From NCBI GenBank assembly GCA_903922325.1, contig CAIXTG010000158.1:1-14344 (forward strand): a DNA stretch of 14,344 nucleotides, read 5' to 3'. Position 1 is the first letter of the stretch. Each line of letters begins with the position of its first letter. Origin of the DNA: an uncultured Actinomycetes bacterium. GTDB taxonomy: Bacteria > Actinomycetota > Actinomycetes > Nanopelagicales > Nanopelagicaceae. The notes under the pieces were generated by a model that searched no databases, was not told the DNA's origin, and saw nothing but the letters and a program-made list of their open reading frames with translations. A program made the position numbers and the translations under genes. Positions 6,416 to 12,003 of this stretch are shown piece after piece.

Positions 6416-6849
6416 GGTGAAACTGTTTCCCGAGCTGTTGCGGTACTTACGCGCTTACCGTCTTGGCTGCGCAACGTAATTGTAATCTCGACTTTATTGT
6501 CTGGGGTTATACAAAGTAGCCCCGCGCAATCGACCGTGAAATTTAAATCTTTGATTCGTTCCTCTTTTAGACCTAACTCGCGAGCCCCTGTTTTCATTGT
6601 GTTTCGAGCATTTAACGTTGCGCTCAAGTCATTAGCGCTAAGGATATAGGCCCGTACAGATTCGCGAGCCAAAGTGCGCACTATGAATTCATCGTTACTC
6701 AGTCCTGCAAACTGCGAGAGGAAAATAATCACTGGGACAAAGAGCGGTAGCGCGAGTGCAACAAACTCGACAACCGCACTTCCGCTTTCATTCTTTAGTT
6801 TTCGTAGTAAGACACTTTTAAATCTCAGTTTTTTACTTGACTTAAACAT
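6406..6849 (-). CDS. TadE-like pseudopilin
   Basis: A 147-residue TadE family protein. A basic N terminus leads to NESGSAVVEFVALALPLFVP at about residues 20-39: a glycine, a glutamate five residues later and a hydrophobic stretch, the prepilin-peptidase pattern of TadE/TadF pseudopilins. The mature part is soluble, with two cysteines (CAGLLC). ATG 6849 was chosen because AGGG at 6856-6859 is 6 nt upstream. A GTG at 6852 touches the previous stop codon (TAGTG) and would add one residue. It lies between the other TadE-like gene and the TadG-like gene, and is probably a minor pilin or assembly factor. Confidence 0.8.
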   Translation of the reverse strand: MFKSSKKLRFKSVLLRKLKNESGSAVVEFVALALPLFVPVIIFLSQFAGLSNDEFIVRTLARESVRAYILSANDLSATLNARNTMKTGARELGLKEERIKDLNFTVDCAGLLCITPDNKVEITITLRSQDGKRVSTATARETVSPWV

Positions 6850-6851
6850 CA

Positions 6852-7331
6852 CTAGCCCTGGTTTTCTAGTATTGAGAATCCATGCACCTCTACAGCGTGT
6901 TCCTGGCTCCCTAAATGTGGAACTAGGTTTGGCAACGCTCGATTATGTGTTGTAACCACAGCTCGCAACTTATTGAAAGCATCAGGTGAGTTGAGATCAA
7001 TGATTACATCGCCTTGGTCAAAGCGACCGGTAATCGAATTATGTGTTGCAGCGCTTTGGGCGTAACTAGTTTCAATATTGCGGCTACTAATTGAAAGTAC
7101 CAATTGAAACGAGATCAAGAACAAGGTCATTAATGGAATAACAACTAGAGCGCTTTCAACGCTACCTCGCTCGTTGCGCAATGTTTTCGCGAAATTGGAT
7201 AGATCGCGTTTACGTCGACTTTTTAACAAATGACGTTGCCGTTTCTCCACGAAGTGTCGCCGCCACGCACTTCGCAGCCAACGTTTACCCCGTGGTTTAG
7301 GGGGCAACCCTGAAAGGAGGGATAAAACCAT
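6852..7331 (-). CDS. TadE-like pilus protein with long basic N terminus
   Basis: A 159-residue protein starting at an ATG that overlaps the stop of the pilin-like gene (TAATG, one base shared), so translation is coupled. The first 53 residues are very basic (for example WLRSAWRRHFVEKRQRHLLK), followed by NERGSVESALVVIPLMTLFL at about 54-73, a TadE-like pseudopilin helix. The glutamate lies three residues after the glycine rather than five, so processing by prepilin peptidase is uncertain. The C-terminal part has no motif that I recognise. The open frame extends 39 codons further upstream into the pilin gene, but the overlap favours ATG 7331. Confidence 0.72.
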   Translation of the reverse strand: MVLSLLSGLPPKPRGKRWLRSAWRRHFVEKRQRHLLKSRRKRDLSNFAKTLRNERGSVESALVVIPLMTLFLISFQLVLSISSRNIETSYAQSAATHNSITGRFDQGDVIIDLNSPDAFNKLRAVVTTHNRALPNLVPHLGSQEHAVEVHGFSILENQG

Positions 7332-7711
7332 TACCGAATACCGTTCATAGCGTCGAGTGAATTCTTCAAGATAGTTGTTAGACGAGGTGCAGCGATTGTC
7401 CAGATAGCGGTAACGAGCCCAGTTGTCATCAGCACAACCAATACCCATCCGGGCACATCTCCGCGCTCATCTTTAACTTTAGCTACCAGATCAAAGTTGC
7501 GTAAGCGATTAATTCTGCGACCTGCTGCAATCGCTGCCTTGGTCATCGCGGATTCAGCGCTACTTAAGATTCTCATAGCTACAAATTCCTTTGGGCTTTC
7601 TTCTACTTCAGTTTTCTCGACTGTAGTAGTTTCGGTTTTCTTGATGGCAGGAGTTTTATTTTCAGTGTTCTTGACGCAAGTGGTCTCATTTACTTCGTTC
7701 ATGCTTTCCAT
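7331..7711 (-). CDS. Pilin-like Tad operon protein with unusual long N terminus
   Basis: A 126-residue protein at the place where tad operons carry the Flp pilin. The C-terminal part, ERGDVPGWVLVVLMTTGLVT (82-101) and following, is a single hydrophobic helix after a glycine, like the small pilin-like proteins of actinobacterial tad loci. It lacks the Glu at +5 of classical Flp pilins. Before it comes an 80-residue N terminus whose first 45 residues are rich in Thr, Glu and Lys (KTETTTVEKTEVEE) and look disordered. ATG 7711 has GAGG at 7716-7719, only 4 nt away. A start at Met46 would remove the odd region but has no better signal. It is probably the pilus subunit, by position. Confidence 0.7.
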   Translation of the reverse strand: MESMNEVNETTCVKNTENKTPAIKKTETTTVEKTEVEESPKEFVAMRILSSAESAMTKAAIAAGRRINRLRNFDLVAKVKDERGDVPGWVLVVLMTTGLVTAIWTIAAPRLTTILKNSLDAMNGIR

Positions 7712-7757
7712 ATTTCCTCTTTCTATTTGTTTGGATCTGGCTGATTAGTATTTTGTT

Positions 7758-7799
7758 GCTTTTGTGATGGGTTAGTTCTTAGCTTTTGTGACGGGCTAG
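7758..7799 (-). repeat. Tandem duplication in leader of the pilin-like gene
   Basis: Two 18-bp copies at 7758-7775 and 7782-7799, period 24, with two C/T differences. On the minus strand each reads CTARCCCRTCACAAAAGC. It lies in the 120-bp gap between tadC and the pilin-like gene, 46 nt before the pilin start. A small hairpin (CCTTC-GCT-GAAGG, 7809-7821) lies between it and the tadC stop. Confidence 0.85.
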
Positions 7800-7831
7800 C
7801 GTTTAGTTCCTTCAGCGAAGGATTAGAACAA

Positions 7832-8647
7832 CTACATAAAGCCATTTAGATTTGATAGCGATGGCCAAAGCGCAAAGAGCATCGAGACTGGCAAGATCAG
7901 AAAGACCACTGGAATCATCATTGATATCTCGGCTTTGCCAGCGGCGGCCAAAATTTGATTACGATGCGCAGTTCGAGATTCCTGCGCGTGACGTTGTAAC
8001 ACTTCAACAATCGGTGCACCACGCAACATCGCCGTGATCATGGCATCGATGAATCTACGAATAGTTACCGATTTGATTCGTCTGCCCATCGCATCGAGTG
8101 CGATATGAAATGGAGCGCCAGCAATGACATCTTTGGTGACTACGGCAAATTCCGCCGCCAACTCACATTCTGAGCGCGCAGCAATCGTGGCCATCGCGTT
8201 TAACGGGGTTTGACCTGCCGATATAGATAACGTCAACATCTCAATGAGGGCGGGAAATTCGGCATCCATTTGTGCCCGCCGTTTTATAACGGCCTTCGTT
8301 AAATTGCGATCGATTAAAACAAAGGCGAAATAGCCGGCCACGGCGCCCATAACCAAAGCCCCCGCAAATGAGGCGCTTTTAGCCCAAATCAACAGTGCGA
8401 ACACGGCAAAGGTTAGAAAAGCGGTAGCAATCTGGCTACTGCGAAACTCCAGGTATTCATGCGGCCCAGTGCGATTTAGCTCAAGCAAGCGATCGCGCAA
8501 TTTACTGCGATCATCGATATTCGCTGCGAACTTACGATATTTAACTTTGCTCAGCTTCAACGCTTTTGCTTCATCGCCTCGATCAGAAGCCACGATTAAG
8601 TAAGCAGCCATTACTGCAAATGCAGTTGAGAGAAAAAGCGCGTTCAC
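7832..8647 (-). CDS. tadC: Tad pilus inner-membrane protein TadC
   Basis: A 271-residue T2SSF/GspF-family membrane protein, half of the TadB-TadC platform on which pilin is assembled. Membrane segments lie at about 3-19, 72-90, 93-112 and 243-262. The cytoplasmic GspF domain (about 125-240) contains FPALIEMLTLSISAGQTPLN and RRFIDAMITAMLRGAPIVEV, typical of the family. The start is GTG at 8647, the first start codon after an in-frame TAA, and it overlaps the stop of a 21-codon ORF that begins inside the tadB stop. Followed by a 120-bp gap and the pilin-like gene. Confidence 0.9.
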   Translation of the reverse strand: MNALFLSTAFAVMAAYLIVASDRGDEAKALKLSKVKYRKFAANIDDRSKLRDRLLELNRTGPHEYLEFRSSQIATAFLTFAVFALLIWAKSASFAGALVMGAVAGYFAFVLIDRNLTKAVIKRRAQMDAEFPALIEMLTLSISAGQTPLNAMATIAARSECELAAEFAVVTKDVIAGAPFHIALDAMGRRIKSVTIRRFIDAMITAMLRGAPIVEVLQRHAQESRTAHRNQILAAAGKAEISMMIPVVFLILPVSMLFALWPSLSNLNGFM

Positions 8648-8709
8648 TTAGAAACACCGTAATTGAAAACTTCTGTGCTTGACATCAGTAGTCCGTTAGA
8701 TGAACTCAT
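8644..8709 (-). CDS. 21-codon micro-ORF linking tadB and tadC
   Basis: ATG at 8707-8709 overlaps the tadB stop (ATGA), and its TGA at 8644-8646 overlaps the tadC GTG start (GTGA), so the ORF fills the 58-bp gap exactly. The peptide begins MSSSNGLLMSS and ends NYGVSK; it has no recognised domain. The double 4-bp overlap is the same junction used between tadA and tadB, suggesting that ribosomes pass from tadB through this ORF to tadC. It may be a real micropeptide, a coupling device or a relic of a longer gene. Confidence 0.5.
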   Translation of the reverse strand: MSSSNGLLMSSTEVFNYGVSK

Positions 8710-9524
8710 TGAGAGACTCCAAAAACGCGAGGCGGTTTGGGCAGAGCGCCTAATTTATTCATCCAAAGATATGCAACGACGGTCATAAAAATTCCGGCAA
8801 TTAGAATTACAGCTCCAGTACTTGTCGCATATGCAGCCGCTGTTGCTGGTTGAGTTGAAAGCAACAAGAGAAGTAACCATGGAGCGGCAGCAGACAGATG
8901 CGCAGAGTTTTTAATCCAGCCGTGCTTAACTTCGATCTCTTTACGAAGTGCTAAGTCTTGCCGAATAAAATCTCCGACCATTCGCAATATTTGTAAAAGA
9001 TGAGTTCCGCCGAGTGATCGCGAAAGAATTATCGCTTCGAAGATTTGATCGCTGGCATAGTGTGAGAACTGTTTCTGGAGCCAAGCGATAGCGGATGTAA
9101 AATCACCATCTTTGCGAACCTGCCGATTGAACTCGGCAAAATACGGTGCCAATTCACGTGGTCCACGATCGGCTAATTGTGAGAGTGCTTCAACTAAGGA
9201 CATTCCTGATTGAATTCCGGTGATTAGATGATCAATCACATCGGGCCACAGCAATTCGAACTTGGTTTCACGGCGCTTGGCCGAAGATAATAGAAAAGTA
9301 AATGTGATTGCTGAAGCCATGGTCGCAAAAGCCAGTGCAATAGAGCTGGAGGAACTCAAGATTGTGATTGCAAAGCCAACCCCAAGCCCTGAGACAGCTG
9401 AAATGGCCATCTGGCGCCACTTTGGCGAGATCATTGCTAACCGTTTAGGAGATTGTGAAATCAGCTGATTTGAAGGGTTTCTGACCTGTTTATTCAACGA
9501 TCCGGTAGCCAGTCTCGAGTTCAT
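8706..9524 (-). CDS. tadB: Tad pilus inner-membrane protein TadB
   Basis: A 272-residue T2SSF/GspF-family protein, partner of TadC and of the ATPase TadA. Two N-terminal membrane helices (about 38-56 and 60-80), a cytoplasmic GspF domain (about 90-205, with DVIDHLITGIQSGMSLVEAL and ILSRSLGGTHLLQILRMVGD) and two C-terminal helices (about 210-224 and 236-254). The ATG at 9524 overlaps the tadA stop by four bases (ATGA), so it was kept although the first 30 residues look poorly conserved and Met31 is an alternative. Its stop overlaps the 21-codon ORF in the same manner. Confidence 0.9.
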   Translation of the reverse strand: MNSRLATGSLNKQVRNPSNQLISQSPKRLAMISPKWRQMAISAVSGLGVGFAITILSSSSSIALAFATMASAITFTFLLSSAKRRETKFELLWPDVIDHLITGIQSGMSLVEALSQLADRGPRELAPYFAEFNRQVRKDGDFTSAIAWLQKQFSHYASDQIFEAIILSRSLGGTHLLQILRMVGDFIRQDLALRKEIEVKHGWIKNSAHLSAAAPWLLLLLLSTQPATAAAYATSTGAVILIAGIFMTVVAYLWMNKLGALPKPPRVFGVSQ

Positions 9525-10609
9525 CGGCGCACCAATTTTTTCCCTGGTTCTACAAATTCCTTTTTCGAAATAGCCGAGTCATTCGTCAGAGCAGCAAACT
9601 TTTCCGGATGCGGCAATGAACCTAGTCCGCGCACATAACTGCCAGTTTCGCTATGCCAGGTGTAGAGCGAATCAACTTCGGGATTTAGATTCTCAACGCG
9701 ACCCGTTACGGCAGCTATTTCACTAACCCGGCGGACCCCGTAGCGATCAAGAGTCACGTGCACGATTAGATCAATTGAGCTGGCAATAGTGGGGGCGATA
9801 AAGCGATGAGAAATATTCTCACCAGCAAGTAAGGGCAAGATCTGTAATTTGGCAATCGCATCGCGCGCTGAGTTCGCGTGCAAAGTTCCCATTCCGGGTA
9901 AGCCAGAATTTAGAGCAATTAATAAATCAAGTGCTTCGGACTCTCTAACCTCACCAACCACGATGCGAGATGGTCGCATACGCAAAGACTCTTTGATTAA
10001 GCGACGTAAAGAGATTTCACCTTCGCCTTGCAGATTTGCACTACGAGTTTGCATCGCAATTACATCAGGCAATTGTGGCGCTAATTCAAATACTTCTTCG
10101 ATCGTGATCACTCGCTCTGCAACTGGAATCGCCGAAACCAGTGCGTTTAGCATCGTGGTCTTGCCAGCTTGGGTCCCACCACTTACTAAAATATTGATAC
10201 CGGCAGCAACGCTTTGCCGCAGCAATTCGGCCATCTCGAAAGTCATGACATCGCGCTCGGCTAATTGAGCAAGCGAGATTTTCTGCAGTAAATGTTTGCG
10301 GATATTAACCGCCCAATGTTGCGGAGTAATCTCGGGAATCGCGACATGTAAACGCGAACCATCGGGCAACCGCGCATCGACAAACGGTACTGAAAGGTCT
10401 AGCCGGCGCCCACTCCAGAGCAATAACCGCTCGACCAGATTGCGCACTTGTTCGGCGCTGAGTAGCAACATAGTTAGTTCTGAGCGCCCACCGCGTGCCA
10501 CAAATATTCGCTCTGGTGAATTAATCCAGACCTCTTCGATAGTTGGGTCTGCTATGAAGGCCGCAAGTGGCCCAAATACATTGGTCGCATCGATTTCGGT
10601 CTCAGACAT
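9521..10609 (-). CDS. tadA: Tad pilus assembly ATPase TadA/CpaF
   Basis: A 362-residue secretion ATPase of the PilT/VirB11 superfamily that powers Tad pilus assembly. Seen: Walker A GGTQAGKTT (144-152, Lys150), Asp-box-like VITIEEVFEL (167-176), Walker B SRIVVGE (214-220, Glu220) and His box GTLHANSA (241-248). The Gln in the P-loop where most relatives have Gly is the form I associate with actinobacterial members. It is shorter at the N terminus than proteobacterial CpaF. First gene of the operon; ATG 10609 follows a TATCTT box by 6 nt, with no Shine-Dalgarno. No TadZ/CpaE gene precedes it, unlike many actinobacterial loci. Confidence 0.95.
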   Translation of the reverse strand: MSETEIDATNVFGPLAAFIADPTIEEVWINSPERIFVARGGRSELTMLLLSAEQVRNLVERLLLWSGRRLDLSVPFVDARLPDGSRLHVAIPEITPQHWAVNIRKHLLQKISLAQLAERDVMTFEMAELLRQSVAAGINILVSGGTQAGKTTMLNALVSAIPVAERVITIEEVFELAPQLPDVIAMQTRSANLQGEGEISLRRLIKESLRMRPSRIVVGEVRESEALDLLIALNSGLPGMGTLHANSARDAIAKLQILPLLAGENISHRFIAPTIASSIDLIVHVTLDRYGVRRVSEIAAVTGRVENLNPEVDSLYTWHSETGSYVRGLGSLPHPEKFAALTNDSAISKKEFVEPGKKLVRR

Positions 10610-10615
10610 GTAGCG

Positions 10616-10621
10616 AAGATA
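10616..10621 (-). promoter_or_regulatory. Putative tad operon -10 box (TATCTT)
   Basis: On the minus strand TATCTT ends 6 nt before the tadA ATG (spacer CGCTAC), fitting a leaderless operon transcript. No clear -35 box is visible at 16-19 bp. Confidence 0.5.
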
Positions 10622-10747
10622 GTTAGCAATTCATATTGCTTTTTGGCTCATCGAAAACTCTGTGGACGGACTGGATTCGTTTCTAAATTTCTTAAGCGAG
10701 AAAACCTATTTAGAACTTATGCACACGAATTAGCCGTGGCAATTTCT

Positions 10748-10860
10748 ATTGCAGCTGAAGAACATAAGTTCCGCAATGTGTTGTGACCCCTAAGTGCTAC
10801 CGAGTAATCGGTGGACTTTCATCTGTCGAGTATTTCCTACCTCTATAGATGAAAGGAGGT
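10748..10860 (+). promoter_or_regulatory. Structured leader of the 36-codon peptide ORF
   Basis: Three successive inverted repeats. First, ATTGC (10748-10752)/GCAAT (10773-10777) encloses GAAC-ATAA-GTTC (10760-10771). Second, CTACCGA/TCGGTGG with a GTAA (GNRA) loop (10797-10814). Third, CTTTCATCT (10816-10824)/AGATGAAAG (10847-10855), whose right arm takes in the start of the Shine-Dalgarno. ACCTC (10839-10843) in the third loop could instead pair with GAGGT (10856-10860). Both pairings would hide the ribosome site, suggesting translational control. A further 9-bp inverted pair GAACTTATG/CATAAGTTC links 10713-10721 with 10763-10771. Confidence 0.55.
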
Positions 10861-10863
10861 GAT
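10852..10863 (+). promoter_or_regulatory. Extended Shine-Dalgarno AAAGGAGGTGAT
   Basis: Twelve bases fully complementary to the usual 16S rRNA 3' end (ATCACCTCCTTT). The AGGAGG core lies 8 nt before the ATG at 10868. It is by far the strongest ribosome site in the window, where most genes have weak or no such site. Confidence 0.85.
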
Positions 10864-10867
10864 GCCA

Positions 10868-10978
10868 ATGGATCCAAGTACAAACTGGACCCAAATTGCG
10901 GTGACTTTGATTAAGTCTATTTTCGAGTACTTGTCGAGAAAAGGCCAAAGTCGCCGCAGTAACGGCGACTCTGGGTAA
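10868..10978 (+). CDS. Unrecognised 36-residue peptide
   Basis: ATG at 10868, TAA at 10976-10978, following a 12-base Shine-Dalgarno and closed by a strong terminator 16 nt after the stop. The peptide starts MDPSTNWTQIAV, continues with the semi-hydrophobic TLIKSIFEYLS (13-23) that could form an amphipathic helix, and ends in a charged polar tail (RKGQSRRSNGDSG). There is no signal peptide. The 3' part of the ORF itself contains an 8-bp hairpin (AGTCGCCG/CGGCGACT, 10949-10970). The organisation (short peptide, helix then basic tail, folded mRNA, SD able to be hidden) recalls type I toxins, but the helix is less hydrophobic than in Fst/Ldr and no antisense RNA gene is evident. A secreted or membrane-active peptide is another option. 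Confidence 0.6.
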   Translation: MDPSTNWTQIAVTLIKSIFEYLSRKGQSRRSNGDSG

Positions 10979-10994
10979 AACTGGAGCCCAACAC

Positions 10995-11030
10995 AAGAAC
11001 CCCTCGGGATTTTAATCTCGAGGGGTTCTT
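10995..11030 (+). terminator. Strong intrinsic terminator
   Basis: AAGAACCCCTCG (10995-11006) pairs with CGAGGGGTTCTT (11019-11030), extended inwards by four further pairs including one G-T, leaving a TTTA loop. It is followed by TCTATC. It ends the transcript of the 36-codon ORF. Confidence 0.88.
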
Positions 11031-11080
11031 TCTATCACGGATTAGAACAACCGCGCAATAGTTTGCAAAGTTAGTTGTGC

Positions 11081-11120
11081 GTTTCGAAAAACTACTTTGT
11101 GTTTCGTAAAACTACTTTTA
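11081..11120. repeat. 20-bp tandem duplication
   Basis: Two adjacent 20-bp units start at 11081 and 11101: GTTTCGAAAAACTACTTTGT and GTTTCGTAAAACTACTTTTA, with 17 of the first 18 bases identical. They lie between two convergent terminators, so they are probably outside any main transcript. Confidence 0.8.
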
Positions 11121-11169
11121 GTAACTACGTTGAGAGTGAATAACAAATCGACAAGTTTCAAACAAAATA

Positions 11170-11201
11170 AAAATGGCCGCACATTTCTGCGCGGCCATTT
11201 T
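11170..11201 (-). terminator. Intrinsic terminator of the secreted-protein gene
   Basis: AAAATGGCCGC (11170-11180) pairs with GCGGCCATTTT (11191-11201) around a 10-nt loop. On the minus strand the stem is followed by TATTTTGTTTG, and it lies 10 bp after the stop codon at 11211. It may also work in the plus direction. Confidence 0.85.
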
Positions 11202-11210
11202 CATAACTTT

Positions 11211-11717
11211 TTAATTACCTGAGTAATCCTCGTTGTAGTCGTCAACTGCTAACGGGTAGAACGAAATGTTAAAGCTAGATGAATTAGTTGCTTTCTGACC
11301 ACTTGCTGCCGGGACTAGAACGCGGAATTTCCATGTTCCATCGCAGAATTCACCGGAGTTGCAATATGAATCGAAGAATAGATTCGCACTTCCCTTTGAA
11401 GAAGTTGTTACAGAATCTTCTTCTTTCCACTTCTTATCCCAATACTGCAAAATCACTTTGCGCTTAGGGGTAAGTGGCTTAACTTTTACACTTACGTAGC
11501 AAGTCCAATCCTCTTCTTCTTCAAAGATTGCATACTCGCCCTCTTCGTCGTAGTAATCAGAGCAATCACCGTTGATGTAATAAGTAACGGCTTGAGTTGC
11601 CGCCTCTGCCTTGCTAGGTGCAAGGAAGAAGTTAGCAATCAAAACTGCAGCCAGCGTAAATGTGGCCAAGATCAGTGATTTGCGTGAACGAAGCAGGGTA
11701 GCTGAGGCGAAATTCAT
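11211..11717 (-). CDS. Secreted acidic four-cysteine protein, function unknown
   Basis: A 168-residue protein that I do not recognise. A basic N terminus and hydrophobic core (SLILATFTLAAVLIANFFLA, 14-33) followed by PSKAEAA form a Sec signal peptide, probably cut after residue 39 or 40. The mature part of about 129 residues is rich in acidic residues (YDEEGEYAIFEEEEDW) and has four cysteines (52, 73, 119, 125), enough for two disulfides. Alternating patterns such as KVILQYWDKKWKEED and GTWKFRVLVPAASG suggest a beta-sandwich (Ig-like) fold; this is inference. ATG 11717 was chosen for the signal peptide and because TACCCT lies 6 nt upstream. It has its own promoter and terminator and is divergent from the pullulanase. 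Confidence 0.85.
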   Translation of the reverse strand: MNFASATLLRSRKSLILATFTLAAVLIANFFLAPSKAEAATQAVTYYINGDCSDYYDEEGEYAIFEEEEDWTCYVSVKVKPLTPKRKVILQYWDKKWKEEDSVTTSSKGSANLFFDSYCNSGEFCDGTWKFRVLVPAASGQKATNSSSFNISFYPLAVDDYNEDYSGN

Positions 11718-11723
11718 GTGCCT

Positions 11724-11752
11724 AGGGTAATCCTGAGGTTTTGAAAAACCAA
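11724..11752 (-). promoter_or_regulatory. Promoter TTGGTT-17 bp-TACCCT
   Basis: On the minus strand a -35-like TTGGTT (11747-11752), a 17-bp spacer and a -10-like TACCCT (11724-11729) end 6 nt before ATG 11717, giving a leaderless transcript. It is the most complete promoter in the window. Confidence 0.6.
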
Positions 11753-11849
11753 GATTCCCACGTATCTCACGCGAACAAGTCAGGTTTAGAACCCCTACCA
11801 AGTATGGGTTTGATCATTTCTACGGAATTCTCGATCACTTTAAGCCGTA

Positions 11850-11880
11850 AAGGCCAATACCCAGGAAGGCCAAAACCCGG
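11850..11880. repeat. Imperfect 16-bp tandem repeat
   Basis: AAGGCCAATACCCAGG (11850-11865) is followed directly by AAGGCCAAAACCCGG (11866-11880), differing by a substitution and a one-base deletion. It sits in the 286-bp divergent region between the secreted-protein gene and the pullulanase gene, which holds no supported gene. Confidence 0.65.
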
Positions 11881-11991
11881 CTACGCCCCCAATCCCACCG
11901 CCTGTAACCCCGCGCAAGCAATCGTTAACTTCCCGTTACCCACCTACGCCCTTTCAGCCCCGCTTACATATCTATTGCGCGCGCTGCTGGC

Positions 11992-11997
11992 TATTTT
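11992..11997 (+). promoter_or_regulatory. Putative pullulanase -10 box (TATTTT)
   Basis: TATTTT ends 6 nt before ATG 12004 (spacer TACCCC), with no Shine-Dalgarno, so a leaderless transcript is likely. No good -35 is seen. Confidence 0.45.
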
Positions 11998-12003
11998 TAC
12001 CCC

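Noticed and set aside
7809..7821. CCTTC-GCT-GAAGG hairpin after tadC as a terminator
   Set aside because: A stem of only 5 bp without a U-tract; it is too weak to call.
10790..10996. 68-codon minus-strand ORF opposite the 36-codon peptide
   Set aside because: No ribosome site; the plus strand has the strong SD and the terminator in the right order.
7820..11051. 13-bp match GGATTAGAACAAC at 7820-7832 and 11039-11051
   Set aside because: A shared 13-mer is expected about once by chance in a window of this length.
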